Below are positions 22,163 through 31,191 of a DNA stretch of 64,000 nt, one piece after another (positions within the stretch are counted from its first letter, which is position 1; every line of letters begins with the position of its first letter). The position numbers were made by a program, and so were the translations under genes. The DNA comes from Pseudomonadales bacterium (GTDB lineage Bacteria > Pseudomonadota > Gammaproteobacteria > Pseudomonadales > Azotimanducaceae): NCBI GenBank assembly GCA_019090615.1, contig JAHRVQ010000011.1, positions 1 to 64,000 on the forward strand, in the 5' to 3' direction. Under the pieces are notes generated by a model, which saw only the letters and a program-made list of their open reading frames with translations, did not search any database and was not told the DNA's origin.

Positions 22163-24382
22163 ATGGAAGTCTCATATATATTAGATGGGCTAAATGATTT
22201 CCAACGCCAGGCTGTTGCTGCGCCGTCAGGTAGTTATCTCATATTAGCGGGCGCCGGTTCAGGTAAAACCAGGGTGCTTGTTAACCGTATAGCCTGGTTG
22301 ATTCAAACTCAGAATATTTCTCCTTATAGTATTTTGGCGGTAACATTTACCAATAAAGCCGCAGCTGAAATGCGTACCAGAATTGAATCGATGCTAGCCA
22401 TGCCTGTAAGGGGTATGTGGATCGGCACTTTTCATGGTATTGCAAATCGCTTATTACGCAGCCATTGGCAGGAAGCGAAATTACCGCAAAATTTTCAGAT
22501 CCTTGATGCAGATGATCAGCTTAGGTTAATCAAGCGGGTTATTATTAGTTTGGAACTAGATGAGAAAAAATGGCCTGCCAGGGCGGCAATGTACTTTATT
22601 AACAGCCATAAAGATCAGGGATTAAGGCCGGGTAATATTGAGGACTATGGTGATATCTATATAAAAACTAATCTTGATATCTATAAATCCTATGAACAGG
22701 CCTGCCAACGAGGTGGAATGGTTGACTTCGGTGAAATGTTATTACGTGCACATGAGTTATGGCTGAATAATTCCACTTTATTGAAGCACTATCAAAACAG
22801 GTTTTCAAACTTATTGGTTGATGAATTTCAGGATACCAATACCATTCAATATGCCTGGATACGGTTGTTGGCTGGCGCCAACGATAACATTATGGTGGTT
22901 GGCGATGACGATCAGTCCATTTACGGTTGGCGCGGTGCCAAGATTGAAAATATTCAATTATTTGGTAGTGATTTTTCAAATAGTGAAACCATACGTTTGG
23001 AACAAAATTATCGTTCTAGCGGTAATATCCTTCAAGCTGCTAATGAATTAATCGCCCATAATCCAGGTCGGTTGGGCAAGCAACTATGGACTGACAGCGA
23101 TGATGGCGAGCCCATTAAGCTCTATGCAGGTTATAACGAAATAGATGAGTCGCGATACATAGTGTCATGTATTAAAGAATGGTCTGATCAAGGTAATCCG
23201 TTTAAAGAGGCAGCTATTTTGTACCGATCGAATGCTCAGTCCAGGGTATTGGAAGAAGCGTTATTACGGTTAAAGATACCTTATCGAATTTATGGTGGGC
23301 AACGCTTTTTTGAGCGTGCAGAGATAAGAACTGTCTTAGCCTATATGCGTTTGATTAGTAATCGCGGTTCTGATGCGGCCTTTGAAAGAATTGTTAATAC
23401 GCCAACACGTGGCATAGGCGATAAAACGGTACAAAATATTCGCCAGTTGGCACGGCATCGAGATGTTTCAATGTGGCAGGCGTCGATTAGCCTGGTGGAT
23501 TCGACCCAGCTAACCAATAGAAGCAGGAATGCTATAGATGTCTTTATTCAATTGATCAATTCATTGGATGAGCTGACAAAGAATTGCGATCTATCAGAAC
23601 TTTGTGAAATTGTTATCGCACAGACTGGGTTGCAGTCCTACTACGAAAAAGAAAAAGGTGAACGTGGCCAGGCAAGGTTAGAAAACCTTAAAGAACTTGT
23701 TACTGCAACCAAGACCTTTGATCCTGAACAAATTGTGTCATTTGATCCATTGAATGATGGGACAAATGGCAGCGAGACTGCTGAAACGCAAACGTTATTA
23801 GATGATTTTTTAAGTCATGCTGCGCTTGAAGCTGGAGAAGGGCAAGGTGATTTGAGTCAGGATTGTGTACAAATGATGACCCTGCATAGTGCCAAGGGTT
23901 TGGAATTTCCGTTAGTTTTTCTCAGTGGGCTGGAAGATGGTTTATTTCCGCATCAGATGTCAATGCAGGAACCTGGGCGTTTAGAGGAAGAACGGCGACT
24001 TTGTTATGTCGGCATCACCAGGGCGATGAAAAAGCTAGTGCTTACCTATGCTGAATCCAGACGCATTAATGGATCAGAAACCTTTAATAGGGTGTCAAGG
24101 TTTATAGAAGAAATCCCCCGTGAGCTAATTGAGGAAGTTAGGCTAAGGGGTAATGTTATTCAACCACCATCTGGTCTAAAGCCATTTAAGAAAAACATAC
24201 TGGCGGGGAACATCGAAGGTACAGGTTTAACATTGGGCCAGACGGTTATGCATAATAAATTTGGTGAGGGCGTGGTTGTGAACTATGAAGGCGAAGGCAA
24301 ACAGGCACGGATACAGGTAAATTTTAAGGGTGAGGGCAGCAAATGGTTGATGTTAGCTTATGCGAACCTGCAGCCGCTTTGA
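22163..24382 (+). CDS. uvrD: DNA helicase II UvrD
   Basis: 739 residues. The N-terminus MEVSYILDGLNDFQRQAV and the INSHKDQGLRP region resemble UvrD more than Rep. Walker A GAGSGKT is at 30-36, motif II VDEFQDTN, GDDDQSIYGWRGA, and motif VI YVGITRA near 616. It is a 3'-5' superfamily 1 helicase for mismatch and excision repair. The start codon follows the glmS stop with no gap, so it is probably co-transcribed. The C-terminal Tudor-like tail (QTVMHNKFGEGVVVNYEG region) that interacts with RNA polymerase in relatives is present. Confidence 0.96.
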   Translation: MEVSYILDGLNDFQRQAVAAPSGSYLILAGAGSGKTRVLVNRIAWLIQTQNISPYSILAVTFTNKAAAEMRTRIESMLAMPVRGMWIGTFHGIANRLLRSHWQEAKLPQNFQILDADDQLRLIKRVIISLELDEKKWPARAAMYFINSHKDQGLRPGNIEDYGDIYIKTNLDIYKSYEQACQRGGMVDFGEMLLRAHELWLNNSTLLKHYQNRFSNLLVDEFQDTNTIQYAWIRLLAGANDNIMVVGDDDQSIYGWRGAKIENIQLFGSDFSNSETIRLEQNYRSSGNILQAANELIAHNPGRLGKQLWTDSDDGEPIKLYAGYNEIDESRYIVSCIKEWSDQGNPFKEAAILYRSNAQSRVLEEALLRLKIPYRIYGGQRFFERAEIRTVLAYMRLISNRGSDAAFERIVNTPTRGIGDKTVQNIRQLARHRDVSMWQASISLVDSTQLTNRSRNAIDVFIQLINSLDELTKNCDLSELCEIVIAQTGLQSYYEKEKGERGQARLENLKELVTATKTFDPEQIVSFDPLNDGTNGSETAETQTLLDDFLSHAALEAGEGQGDLSQDCVQMMTLHSAKGLEFPLVFLSGLEDGLFPHQMSMQEPGRLEEERRLCYVGITRAMKKLVLTYAESRRINGSETFNRVSRFIEEIPRELIEEVRLRGNVIQPPSGLKPFKKNILAGNIEGTGLTLGQTVMHNKFGEGVVVNYEGEGKQARIQVNFKGEGSKWLMLAYANLQPL

Positions 24383-24453
24383 AGACAACCATTGAAGAAT
24401 TTATCAAGTAGCATTTTTAATTTACAGATTCGGTGAACCGAAGTGGAGACAGT

Positions 24454-25554
24454 ATGTTTGTGCGACTGATTATATTGATAGGCGTGATGTTGTTAGTGGC
24501 TTGTGATGGTGGCAATACATCAGTTGAGCAAGGTCAAATACAGGAGGAGTTAAAAACCTATCAATGGCGGCTTGTTACAACCTGGCCAAAAAACTTACCT
24601 GGCATGGGTATGGCGCCTGAAAGATTTGCGGAGTTAGTCAATAAAATGACCAAAGGTAGAATGCAAATTAAGGTTTATGGTGCCGGTGAACTGGTGCCTG
24701 CACTAGAAGTATTTGAAGCGGTGTCTCTTGGTAGTATCGAAATGGGGCATGGTGCAGCATATTACTGGAAGGGTAAGGTGCCGATAGCTCAATTTTTCAC
24801 TGCCGTACCCTTTGGGCTCTCTGCGCAGGAAATGAACGGTTGGTTACATCATGGTGGCGGTATGGAATTGTGGCAGGAGTTATACGCTAAATATGATCTT
24901 GTACCTATCGCGGGCGGCAATACAGGGGTGCAGATGGCTGGCTGGTTTAATAAGGAAATTAACGGCCTGGAAGATCTAAAAGGTATGAAAATGCGCATAC
25001 CTGGGTTGGGTGGCGAGGTATTTGAAAGGGCCGGCGGTACTGCTGTTACGCTGCCTGGCGGTGAAATATATACCAGCCTGCAAACAGGTGTGATTGACGC
25101 CACTGAATGGGTCGGGCCTTATAATGACCTCACCTTTGGATTGCATGAGGTTGCCAGGTATTATTATTACCCTGGTTGGCAGGAGCCTGGGCCAACGCTT
25201 GAGTTTATTATCAATAAAGACGCTTATGATGCATTGCCTGAAGACTTAGCGACAATCATTCAGGCAGCTGCCAGAACAATGAACCATGACCTGTTAGCGG
25301 AATATACAGCACGCAATAATGCAGCCTTACGCGAATTGGTGGATAAACATGGCGTCGAGCTAAGAAAGTTACCTGACGATGTACTGGATAAACTGCATGT
25401 TATTGCAGACGAAATGATTGCCGAAATACCAGGCGACGATCCTTTATCTCAACGTATCTATCAGTCTTATATAAAGTATCGTACCGATATTGCTGAATAT
25501 CATGAGATATCTGAACGAGCTTATATTAACGCACGAGCAAGACCTGTAAATTGA
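24454..25554 (+). CDS. TRAP transporter solute-binding lipoprotein (DctP family, TakP-like)
   Basis: 366 residues from the ATG at 24454, which has GTGGAG upstream. A hydrophobic N-terminus ends in the lipobox LVAC (lipid-modified Cys17), so the protein should be anchored on the periplasmic side. The body (GRMQIKVYGAGELVP, GVIDATEWVGPYNDL, YYPGWQEPGPTLEF) matches the DctP subfamily that includes TakP, for 2-oxoacids and related carboxylates; the exact ligand cannot be read. The permease genes are on the opposite strand, convergent, with only 16 bases between the stop codons. Confidence 0.9.
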   Translation: MFVRLIILIGVMLLVACDGGNTSVEQGQIQEELKTYQWRLVTTWPKNLPGMGMAPERFAELVNKMTKGRMQIKVYGAGELVPALEVFEAVSLGSIEMGHGAAYYWKGKVPIAQFFTAVPFGLSAQEMNGWLHHGGGMELWQELYAKYDLVPIAGGNTGVQMAGWFNKEINGLEDLKGMKMRIPGLGGEVFERAGGTAVTLPGGEIYTSLQTGVIDATEWVGPYNDLTFGLHEVARYYYYPGWQEPGPTLEFIINKDAYDALPEDLATIIQAAARTMNHDLLAEYTARNNAALRELVDKHGVELRKLPDDVLDKLHVIADEMIAEIPGDDPLSQRIYQSYIKYRTDIAEYHEISERAYINARARPVN

Positions 25555-25570
25555 TGTTGTGTTGTTCTGC

Positions 25571-26944
25571 TCATTGTAGGTTTTTAATATAAGCGGGCAA
25601 CCAGGTTGCAAGTGCTGGTTGCCAGGCGAGCAGTGCTAACATGAGTAGTTGCAGTAATATAAAGGGTAAAACACCCTTATATATTTCTAAGGTGGCAACA
25701 GACTCAGGAGCAACCCCACGCAGATAAAAGAGTGCAAAACCGAAAGGCGGGGTTAAAAATGAAGTTTGGAGGTTAATCGCAATCATAACCCCAAGCCATA
25801 CTGGGTCTAGACCCATACTGAGTAATATTGGTCCAACAATGGGCACTACGACAAATGTAATTTCAATAAAGTCGAGCATAAAACCCAGTAGGAATATGAT
25901 TAACATTACAATTAATGTAGCTCTTATCACCCCACCGCCCAGTTGTTCGAACAGGTTTGCAATTAATTCATCGCCGCCAAAACCGCGAAATACTAGAGAG
26001 AATATAGATGCGCCAATAAGAATAAAAAACACCATTGCGGTAGTTTCTACGGTGTTCTTACCTATCTGCAAATTCTGCTTAAAATCGATGCTGCGGTAGC
26101 AGAGTGCCAAAAGGGTTGCACCGATGGCGCCGATAGCTGCCGCCTCTGTGGGGGTGGCAACACCTGTCAGGATGCTGCCTAGCACTGCACCGATGAGTAG
26201 TAGCGGCGGGACTATACTTGTGATGATTTCACTGAACTTAACCGCAGAAGTGTTTTTGGCTGGTGGCGCAAGTTCAGGTTTTAACAGTACGATGCAAAAG
26301 ATATAGCTAAGATATAAGCCGACCAGCAGCAGCCCAGGGATGATTGCGCCAGCAAATAAATCCCCTACAGAGACGGTTTTGGGGGTGAAGATACCTTGCG
26401 AAAGTTGTGCCTGCTGGTATGCGTTGGATAACACATCGCCTAGTAAGACCAATGCTATTGAAGGCGGAATGATTTGCCCAAGTGTGCCTGTTGCGCAAAT
26501 AGTACCTGTTGCAAAGGCAGTATTGTAATTCGACTTTAACATTATGGGGAGTGACATTAACCCCATGGTGACAACGGTGGCGCCGACAATGCCGGTACTA
26601 GCAGCCATTAACATTCCAACAATTGTCACGGAGATACCCAGCCCGCCAGGTAGCCGGCTAAATAGTCGGCCCATTGTATCCAGTAGCCGTTCTGCGATGC
26701 GTGATTTTTCCAGCGTAATGCCCATCAAGACAAATAATGGTACCGCCATTAGCGTCTGGTTGGTGACTAGTCCGAAAAGTCGATTTGGTGTTATTGACAG
26801 TAATCCCAATTCGAATGTGCCGGTAAGTGAGCCTATAGTTGCTGCTAGCAGCGCGGTGCCGCCTAGTGTCAGAGCGACGGGATAACCCAGCAGCAGCAAT
26901 AGAAATACTGCTGCGAACATATATAGCGCGGCATATTCAGCCAT
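25571..26944 (-). CDS. dctM: TRAP transporter large permease subunit (DctM family)
   Basis: 457 residues, about a dozen hydrophobic segments, with the family patterns GYPVALTLGG, VPLFVLMG, ATGTLGQIIPPSIALVLLGD and FLTPPFGFALFYL. DctM is the sodium-driven channel subunit for solute import. It starts 3 bases after the dctQ stop, so the two are co-translated. With the convergent binding-protein gene it probably makes one complete transporter (inference). Confidence 0.94.
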   Translation of the reverse strand: MAEYAALYMFAAVFLLLLLGYPVALTLGGTALLAATIGSLTGTFELGLLSITPNRLFGLVTNQTLMAVPLFVLMGITLEKSRIAERLLDTMGRLFSRLPGGLGISVTIVGMLMAASTGIVGATVVTMGLMSLPIMLKSNYNTAFATGTICATGTLGQIIPPSIALVLLGDVLSNAYQQAQLSQGIFTPKTVSVGDLFAGAIIPGLLLVGLYLSYIFCIVLLKPELAPPAKNTSAVKFSEIITSIVPPLLLIGAVLGSILTGVATPTEAAAIGAIGATLLALCYRSIDFKQNLQIGKNTVETTAMVFFILIGASIFSLVFRGFGGDELIANLFEQLGGGVIRATLIVMLIIFLLGFMLDFIEITFVVVPIVGPILLSMGLDPVWLGVMIAINLQTSFLTPPFGFALFYLRGVAPESVATLEIYKGVLPFILLQLLMLALLAWQPALATWLPAYIKNLQ

Positions 26945-26947
26945 TGT

Positions 26948-27466
26948 TTAGCCTTTGTGAAGCGTGTGAGGTGCCAGTAGGATGCTTAGGTTTCGTGCTA
27001 TTTCAGCGATGCCCTGTAGAAGCAATAAAACTGCCATAATTGGAATGAGTGTCTTTAAAAGGTACACAAAAGGCAGGCCATCAGGCGCAGCTGATTGTTC
27101 TTTGAGCGACCAGGAAAGCGCAATGTAGTCCAAACTGCTCCAACCAATAAAGACCGCCATGGGGATCAGAAATATCAGGCTACCGAATAAATTAACAAAG
27201 GCTTTTTGTGCTGGAGAAATTTTTTGATAGATTATGTCGACCCGTACATGCCCTGATCGTTTTAACGTGTAGGAAATACCAAACATGATGATGATGCCAT
27301 GCAAATACAAAACGGTTTCCTGAAGTTGGGTCGAGCCAATGTCCAAAAAATACCTGAGTACTACTACCACGCAGGTAATAAGCATCATAAGCTGTGCCAG
27401 TGGAGCGATTAGCAGACCTGTAATATCGGCCAGTTTATCCAGTCTGTAGGTAATGGTTTTTAACAT
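26948..27466 (-). CDS. dctQ: TRAP transporter small permease subunit (DctQ family)
   Basis: 172 residues with four predicted membrane helices (about 13-35, 48-66, 88-110, 133-155) and the GHVRVDIIY motif typical of DctQ. It precedes dctM in a two-gene operon. The small subunit aids assembly and function of DctM. The start ATG at 27466 is the first in frame after an AT-rich upstream stretch. Confidence 0.9.
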   Translation of the reverse strand: MLKTITYRLDKLADITGLLIAPLAQLMMLITCVVVVLRYFLDIGSTQLQETVLYLHGIIIMFGISYTLKRSGHVRVDIIYQKISPAQKAFVNLFGSLIFLIPMAVFIGWSSLDYIALSWSLKEQSAAPDGLPFVYLLKTLIPIMAVLLLLQGIAEIARNLSILLAPHTLHKG

Positions 27467-27613
27467 TCAGAATTTATTTACTTGTATTGCGAAGGTGGCT
27501 TGCTACGCCATGTTGATGAAAAATGGCTTGTTTCCAGGGGAAAATCAATTTTTTTGAAAAGCTGCCGAGGATTTTAGCATGATTAAGAATAAGAATAGGA
27601 TCAGCCAGGCGAC

Positions 27614-28516
27614 TTAAGTAGGATTGGCCCAGTAATGAATTATTATGCTTATAAATATAGCTAGTCCAATCCAGTGGTTGTTAAGAAAGGCATTGAAACA
27701 AGCAGCGCGGCGTCGATGTCGAATAAGATACTGCTGATAGATAAAACAACCTGCAGTTATTAATAGGCCTACATAGTACGGCCAGTTGAGTTCGATTAAA
27801 TTAGCCACCAGCAACATGATACAAATGAATAAAACTTGCAGCATGCCGATCATCATCTTATCCAGGTCAGCGAATAGAATCGCGGTAGACTTTAGTCCCA
27901 GTTTAAGATCATCTTCGCGATCTACCATCGCATACTCAGTGTCGTAGGCTACAGTCCAGACGAGGTTAGCAATGAGTAGCAGCCAGGCAATATTGGGTAT
28001 GCTATTTAGTGTTGCAGCGAAACTCATTGGGATTCCAAATGAGAAGGCGATACCAAGAACCACTTGCGGCAAATAGGTGTAGCGCTTCATAAAGGGATAA
28101 ATAAGGGCAATAAGGGCCGCTAAAATAGCCAGGCCCAGGGTTAAAAAGTTGGTTGTTAATACGAGTGCTAATGCAACAATAAGTAATATTGCCAGCAATA
28201 ATAACGCCTCGGATACATCGATGACCCCTGTTGCCAGGGGGCGGGATTGAGTGCGTTGGACGCGGCCATCGAATTCGCGGTCTGCAATATCGTTAATGAT
28301 ACATCCAGCTGAGCGAGTGATAATGGTGCCGAGCACAAATACCAGGAATAGATGTAAGCCTGGAAATCCCTCTGCAGCTATCCATAAACTCCACAGTGTG
28401 GGCCATAAAAGCAGGTAAATACCAATAGGTTTGTTGAGTCGAGTTAACGCAACAAGATGTTCGCTTTTGGGAAAACGTTTGGCAAACCGATCAAGCTGGC
28501 GAGTAAAAATATTCAT
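27614..28516 (-). CDS. ubiA: 4-hydroxybenzoate polyprenyltransferase
   Basis: 300 residues, around eight or nine membrane helices. The two Asp-rich motifs that bind the prenyl diphosphate via magnesium are visible: NDIADREFD at 75-83 and DTEYAMVDREDD at about 191-202. It attaches the polyprenyl tail to 4-hydroxybenzoate in ubiquinone synthesis. The usual partner ubiC is not beside it. It diverges from the rubredoxin gene, a neighbour in several gammaproteobacteria. Confidence 0.97.
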   Translation of the reverse strand: MNIFTRQLDRFAKRFPKSEHLVALTRLNKPIGIYLLLWPTLWSLWIAAEGFPGLHLFLVFVLGTIITRSAGCIINDIADREFDGRVQRTQSRPLATGVIDVSEALLLLAILLIVALALVLTTNFLTLGLAILAALIALIYPFMKRYTYLPQVVLGIAFSFGIPMSFAATLNSIPNIAWLLLIANLVWTVAYDTEYAMVDREDDLKLGLKSTAILFADLDKMMIGMLQVLFICIMLLVANLIELNWPYYVGLLITAGCFIYQQYLIRHRRRAACFNAFLNNHWIGLAIFISIIIHYWANPT

Positions 28517-28685
28517 GTTGTTCCGCTTTGCAGATGGGGCGAATTGTAGGGGATTAACTTATGCTGCGCCATTTCTGCCGCCGATTTATATCCCAGCTGT
28601 GGTAAATCAGTTAGTATACGTGGCTTCATCAGTCCTTCAATTGCGGGACTGCAAAATACTTACATAATTGGTGGTCTGTAGTTTA

Positions 28686-28850
28686 ATGAAAAAATGGCAA
28701 TGCATAGTTTGTGGATTTATTTATGATGAAGCGGAAGGTCTTGAAGAAGAGGGTATCGCGCCGGGTACATTATGGGCAGATATTCCTGAAGATTGGGTTT
28801 GCCCAGAATGCGGTGTAAGTAAAGAAGATTTTGAGATGGAAGAAATGTAA
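28686..28850 (+). CDS. Rubredoxin
   Basis: 54 residues from the ATG at 28686 (a TTG 18 bases upstream is in frame but would add an unlikely tail). The four iron ligands are C6, C9, C39 and C42 in CIVCG and CPECG, and the core YDEAEG...[14 protein letters not shown] is standard. It is a small cytoplasmic one-electron carrier; partners could be an alkane hydroxylase or rubredoxin reductase but none is encoded here. Confidence 0.97.
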   Translation: MKKWQCIVCGFIYDEAEGLEEEGIAPGTLWADIPEDWVCPECGVSKEDFEMEEM

Positions 28851-28865
28851 ACAGCCCTTTTATTC

Positions 28866-28897
28866 GACAATGTTGGTTAAAGACAATGTTGGTTAAA
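28866..28897 (+). repeat. Perfect 16-bp tandem duplication downstream of rubredoxin gene
   Basis: GACAATGTTGGTTAAA occurs at 28866-28881 and again at 28882-28897, 15 bases beyond the rubredoxin stop and before the symporter gene. Confidence 0.9.
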
Positions 28898-28970
28898 TAA
28901 GTCGAACAATTGGGATGTACCGCAATATTTTAGAGAAAACGTTAGCGACCAGAAACCAGAAGGAAGACAA

Positions 28971-30224
28971 ATGGAGCATAGTGGCCTTACGAGAAATATT
29001 CTTATTGGCATGGGCCTGGGAATTGTGCTGGGTTCTGTAGTCCATGCAATGGGTCTATCCAGTGATTCTTTTATTCGGGTATTTATTGTTGATGGATTAT
29101 TTGATGTAGGCGGCCAGGTGTTTATTAACAGCCTTAAGCTGCTTGTTGTACCACTAGTATTTGTCTCTTTGGCCTGTGGTGCAGGCAACCTTGGTAGTGG
29201 CTCAAATATGGGCCGAGTTGGTCTAAAAACCATAGCGCTATATCTATTTACCACTGCCGCGGCAATATCGCTGGCATTGTTAACGGCCACACTTATTAAC
29301 CCCGGCGAAGGTGTAGGTGGCATCAGTGATGCGGTTTATGTTGCCCGCGAAGCACCTTCACTGAAGCAGGTGATAGTGAATATATTTCCTTCGAACCCAA
29401 TTCAGGCGATGGCGGATGGCAATATGTTGCAGGTCATAGTGTTTGCAATTCTGGTAGGCGTGGCCATGTCTAAATGCGGTGATGCAGGGATAAGGGTTAA
29501 AGCGGTTCTGGAGGACTGGAATGACGTCATTATGCGGATGGTGATGTTGCTAATGGCGGTCGCGCCAGTAGGTGTATTTTGTATATTGATCAGTCTATTT
29601 GCCAAATCTGGGTTTGGTGCGATCAGTGACCTTATTGTATATTTTATGTGTGTTGTTGGTGTTCTGCTGCTGCACTTTTTGTTTACTTACGGATTGATGT
29701 TGAAGTTCCTGGCTGGGTTAAACCCGCTGGCATTTTATAAACGTATGAGTCCAGTGATGGCCTACGCCTTCAGCACATCGTCCAGTAATGCCACGATGCC
29801 GATTACCCTGGAGACGGTCGAGCATAAACTGGGCGTTAAAAATGAAGTAGCTTCCTTTACTGTGCCGTTAGGTGCGACTATTAATATGGACGGTACCGCA
29901 ATAATGCAAGGTGTTGCCACAGTTTTTATTGCCCAGGCATACGGCATTGACCTGGCTATGTCTGATTATTTAATGGTTATTCTGACTGCTACCATGGCCT
30001 CTATCGGTACAGCTGGTGTGCCTGGTGTTGGTATTATTATGTTGGCAATGGTTTTGGGTCAAGTCGGTTTACCCGTCGATGGCATTGCGCTCATTATCGG
30101 CGTTGATCGCCTCCTCGACATGATGCGAACTGCCGTCAACGTCACAGGTGATGCCACGGTATCAACAATTGTTGCGCAAAGCGAAGGTAAGTTTGACAGG
30201 AAAATATTCGATTCAGCAAGTTAA
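28971..30224 (+). CDS. Dicarboxylate/amino acid:cation symporter (DAACS family)
   Basis: 417 residues with the features of the GltP/DctA fold: the serine-rich hairpin AFSTSSSNATMPIT, NMDGTAIMQG, the second hairpin TAGVPGVGIIML and DRLLDMMRTAVNVTGDA near the end. The Asp and Asn residues of this last segment bind substrate and sodium or protons in relatives. Likely substrates are glutamate/aspartate or C4-dicarboxylates; the sequence alone does not decide. It is monocistronic or followed after 60 bases by the SDR gene. Confidence 0.93.
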   Translation: MEHSGLTRNILIGMGLGIVLGSVVHAMGLSSDSFIRVFIVDGLFDVGGQVFINSLKLLVVPLVFVSLACGAGNLGSGSNMGRVGLKTIALYLFTTAAAISLALLTATLINPGEGVGGISDAVYVAREAPSLKQVIVNIFPSNPIQAMADGNMLQVIVFAILVGVAMSKCGDAGIRVKAVLEDWNDVIMRMVMLLMAVAPVGVFCILISLFAKSGFGAISDLIVYFMCVVGVLLLHFLFTYGLMLKFLAGLNPLAFYKRMSPVMAYAFSTSSSNATMPITLETVEHKLGVKNEVASFTVPLGATINMDGTAIMQGVATVFIAQAYGIDLAMSDYLMVILTATMASIGTAGVPGVGIIMLAMVLGQVGLPVDGIALIIGVDRLLDMMRTAVNVTGDATVSTIVAQSEGKFDRKIFDSAS

Positions 30225-30284
30225 CAAAAGATAGTATTTGATAGCGTATTTTTTTGAACTTAGATAATTTTAGGAGAAAAGCGT

Positions 30285-31103
30285 ATGAAACTAGCAGGTA
30301 AGGTAGCAATTGTAACAGGCGCAAGTCCTAATATTGGCGGCACTTTGGCGCGGGGTCTGGCCAAAGAGGGTGCCCGTGTGGCGTGTAACGATATCAACCC
30401 TGAAACAGCTCAGGAAGTGGTTGATAAAATTATTGAAGAAGGCGGTGAGGCGATGGCTATACCGGGTAATGTCACTGATGAAACCTATGTGCGATCAGCC
30501 GTCGATCAGGTTGTTGAAAAATGGGGTCAAGTCGATATCCTGGTAAATAATGCGGTAAAGTTTATTACCAAAGGCATTATTGATATGTCTGTAGAAGAAT
30601 TTAATGAGCAGATGCAGATCATAACTACGGGTGCTTTCCTGTTTTCCAAATATGCTGCAAAAGCGATGATTAGTGCAGGCAACGGCGGTGCGATGGTGAA
30701 TATATTATCCACCGCTGCCTGGCAAGGTCAGCCAGGCAATATTGGATATTGTACAGGTAAGAGCGGTATGATTAATTTCACTCGATCAGCGGCAATGGAA
30801 TTTGCAGAACACAATATTCGGGTTAACGCAATAACGCCTACAGCCACCATGCCTGCCGATCCAGAGCGTCGCGCCATGATGGATAAATATGTTGCATCCG
30901 GAAAATGGAAAGATCAAAAATTTCCGTTAGTGATGCCATTTACTGATCTTGCACCCATGAAAGAAGTACCCACTCCAGATGATTATGTGCCGACGTTAAT
31001 ATTGCTGGTTTCTGAGGATGGTCGAATGATTAACGGGACTAATATTTCCGTGGATGCGGGCGCATTATCAAAGTACTGGTTATGGAACCCGAAACAGCCT
31101 TGA
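30285..31103 (+). CDS. Short-chain dehydrogenase/reductase (SDR)
   Basis: 272 residues. The classical SDR pattern is complete: TGASPNIG at 11-18 for the cofactor, NNAV at 88-91, Ser142 and the YCTGK catalytic pair Y155/K159, then INGTNISVDAGA near the end. CNDINPE after beta-strand 2 (acidic residue) suggests NAD(H) preference. The substrate is unknown. TAGGAG precedes the ATG by about 10 bases. The C-terminal residues QP and the stop codon are part of the first unit of a tandem repeat, so the natural end may have been remodelled. Confidence 0.9.
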   Translation: MKLAGKVAIVTGASPNIGGTLARGLAKEGARVACNDINPETAQEVVDKIIEEGGEAMAIPGNVTDETYVRSAVDQVVEKWGQVDILVNNAVKFITKGIIDMSVEEFNEQMQIITTGAFLFSKYAAKAMISAGNGGAMVNILSTAAWQGQPGNIGYCTGKSGMINFTRSAAMEFAEHNIRVNAITPTATMPADPERRAMMDKYVASGKWKDQKFPLVMPFTDLAPMKEVPTPDDYVPTLILLVSEDGRMINGTNISVDAGALSKYWLWNPKQP

Positions 31104-31177
31104 GCGTATAACAGCCTTGAGCGAAATAAACAGCCTTGAGCGAAATAAACAGCCTTAAGCGTATAAACACCTGAGCC
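31094..31177 (+). repeat. Tandem array (17-19 bp units) starting in the SDR gene end
   Basis: Units ACAGCCTTGAGCGTATA (31094-31110), two copies of ACAGCCTTGAGCGAAATAA (31111-31129, 31130-31148), ACAGCCTTAAGCGTATAA (31149-31166) and a partial ACACCTGAGCC. The SDR stop codon TGA (31101-31103) is inside unit 1. The reverse complement core CGCTCAAGGCTGT is shared with arrays at 47077-47276 and, with one base missing, 62189-62290. It lies between the convergent SDR and recG genes. Confidence 0.95.
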
Positions 31178-31191
31178 AGCTAATCTCGGAG

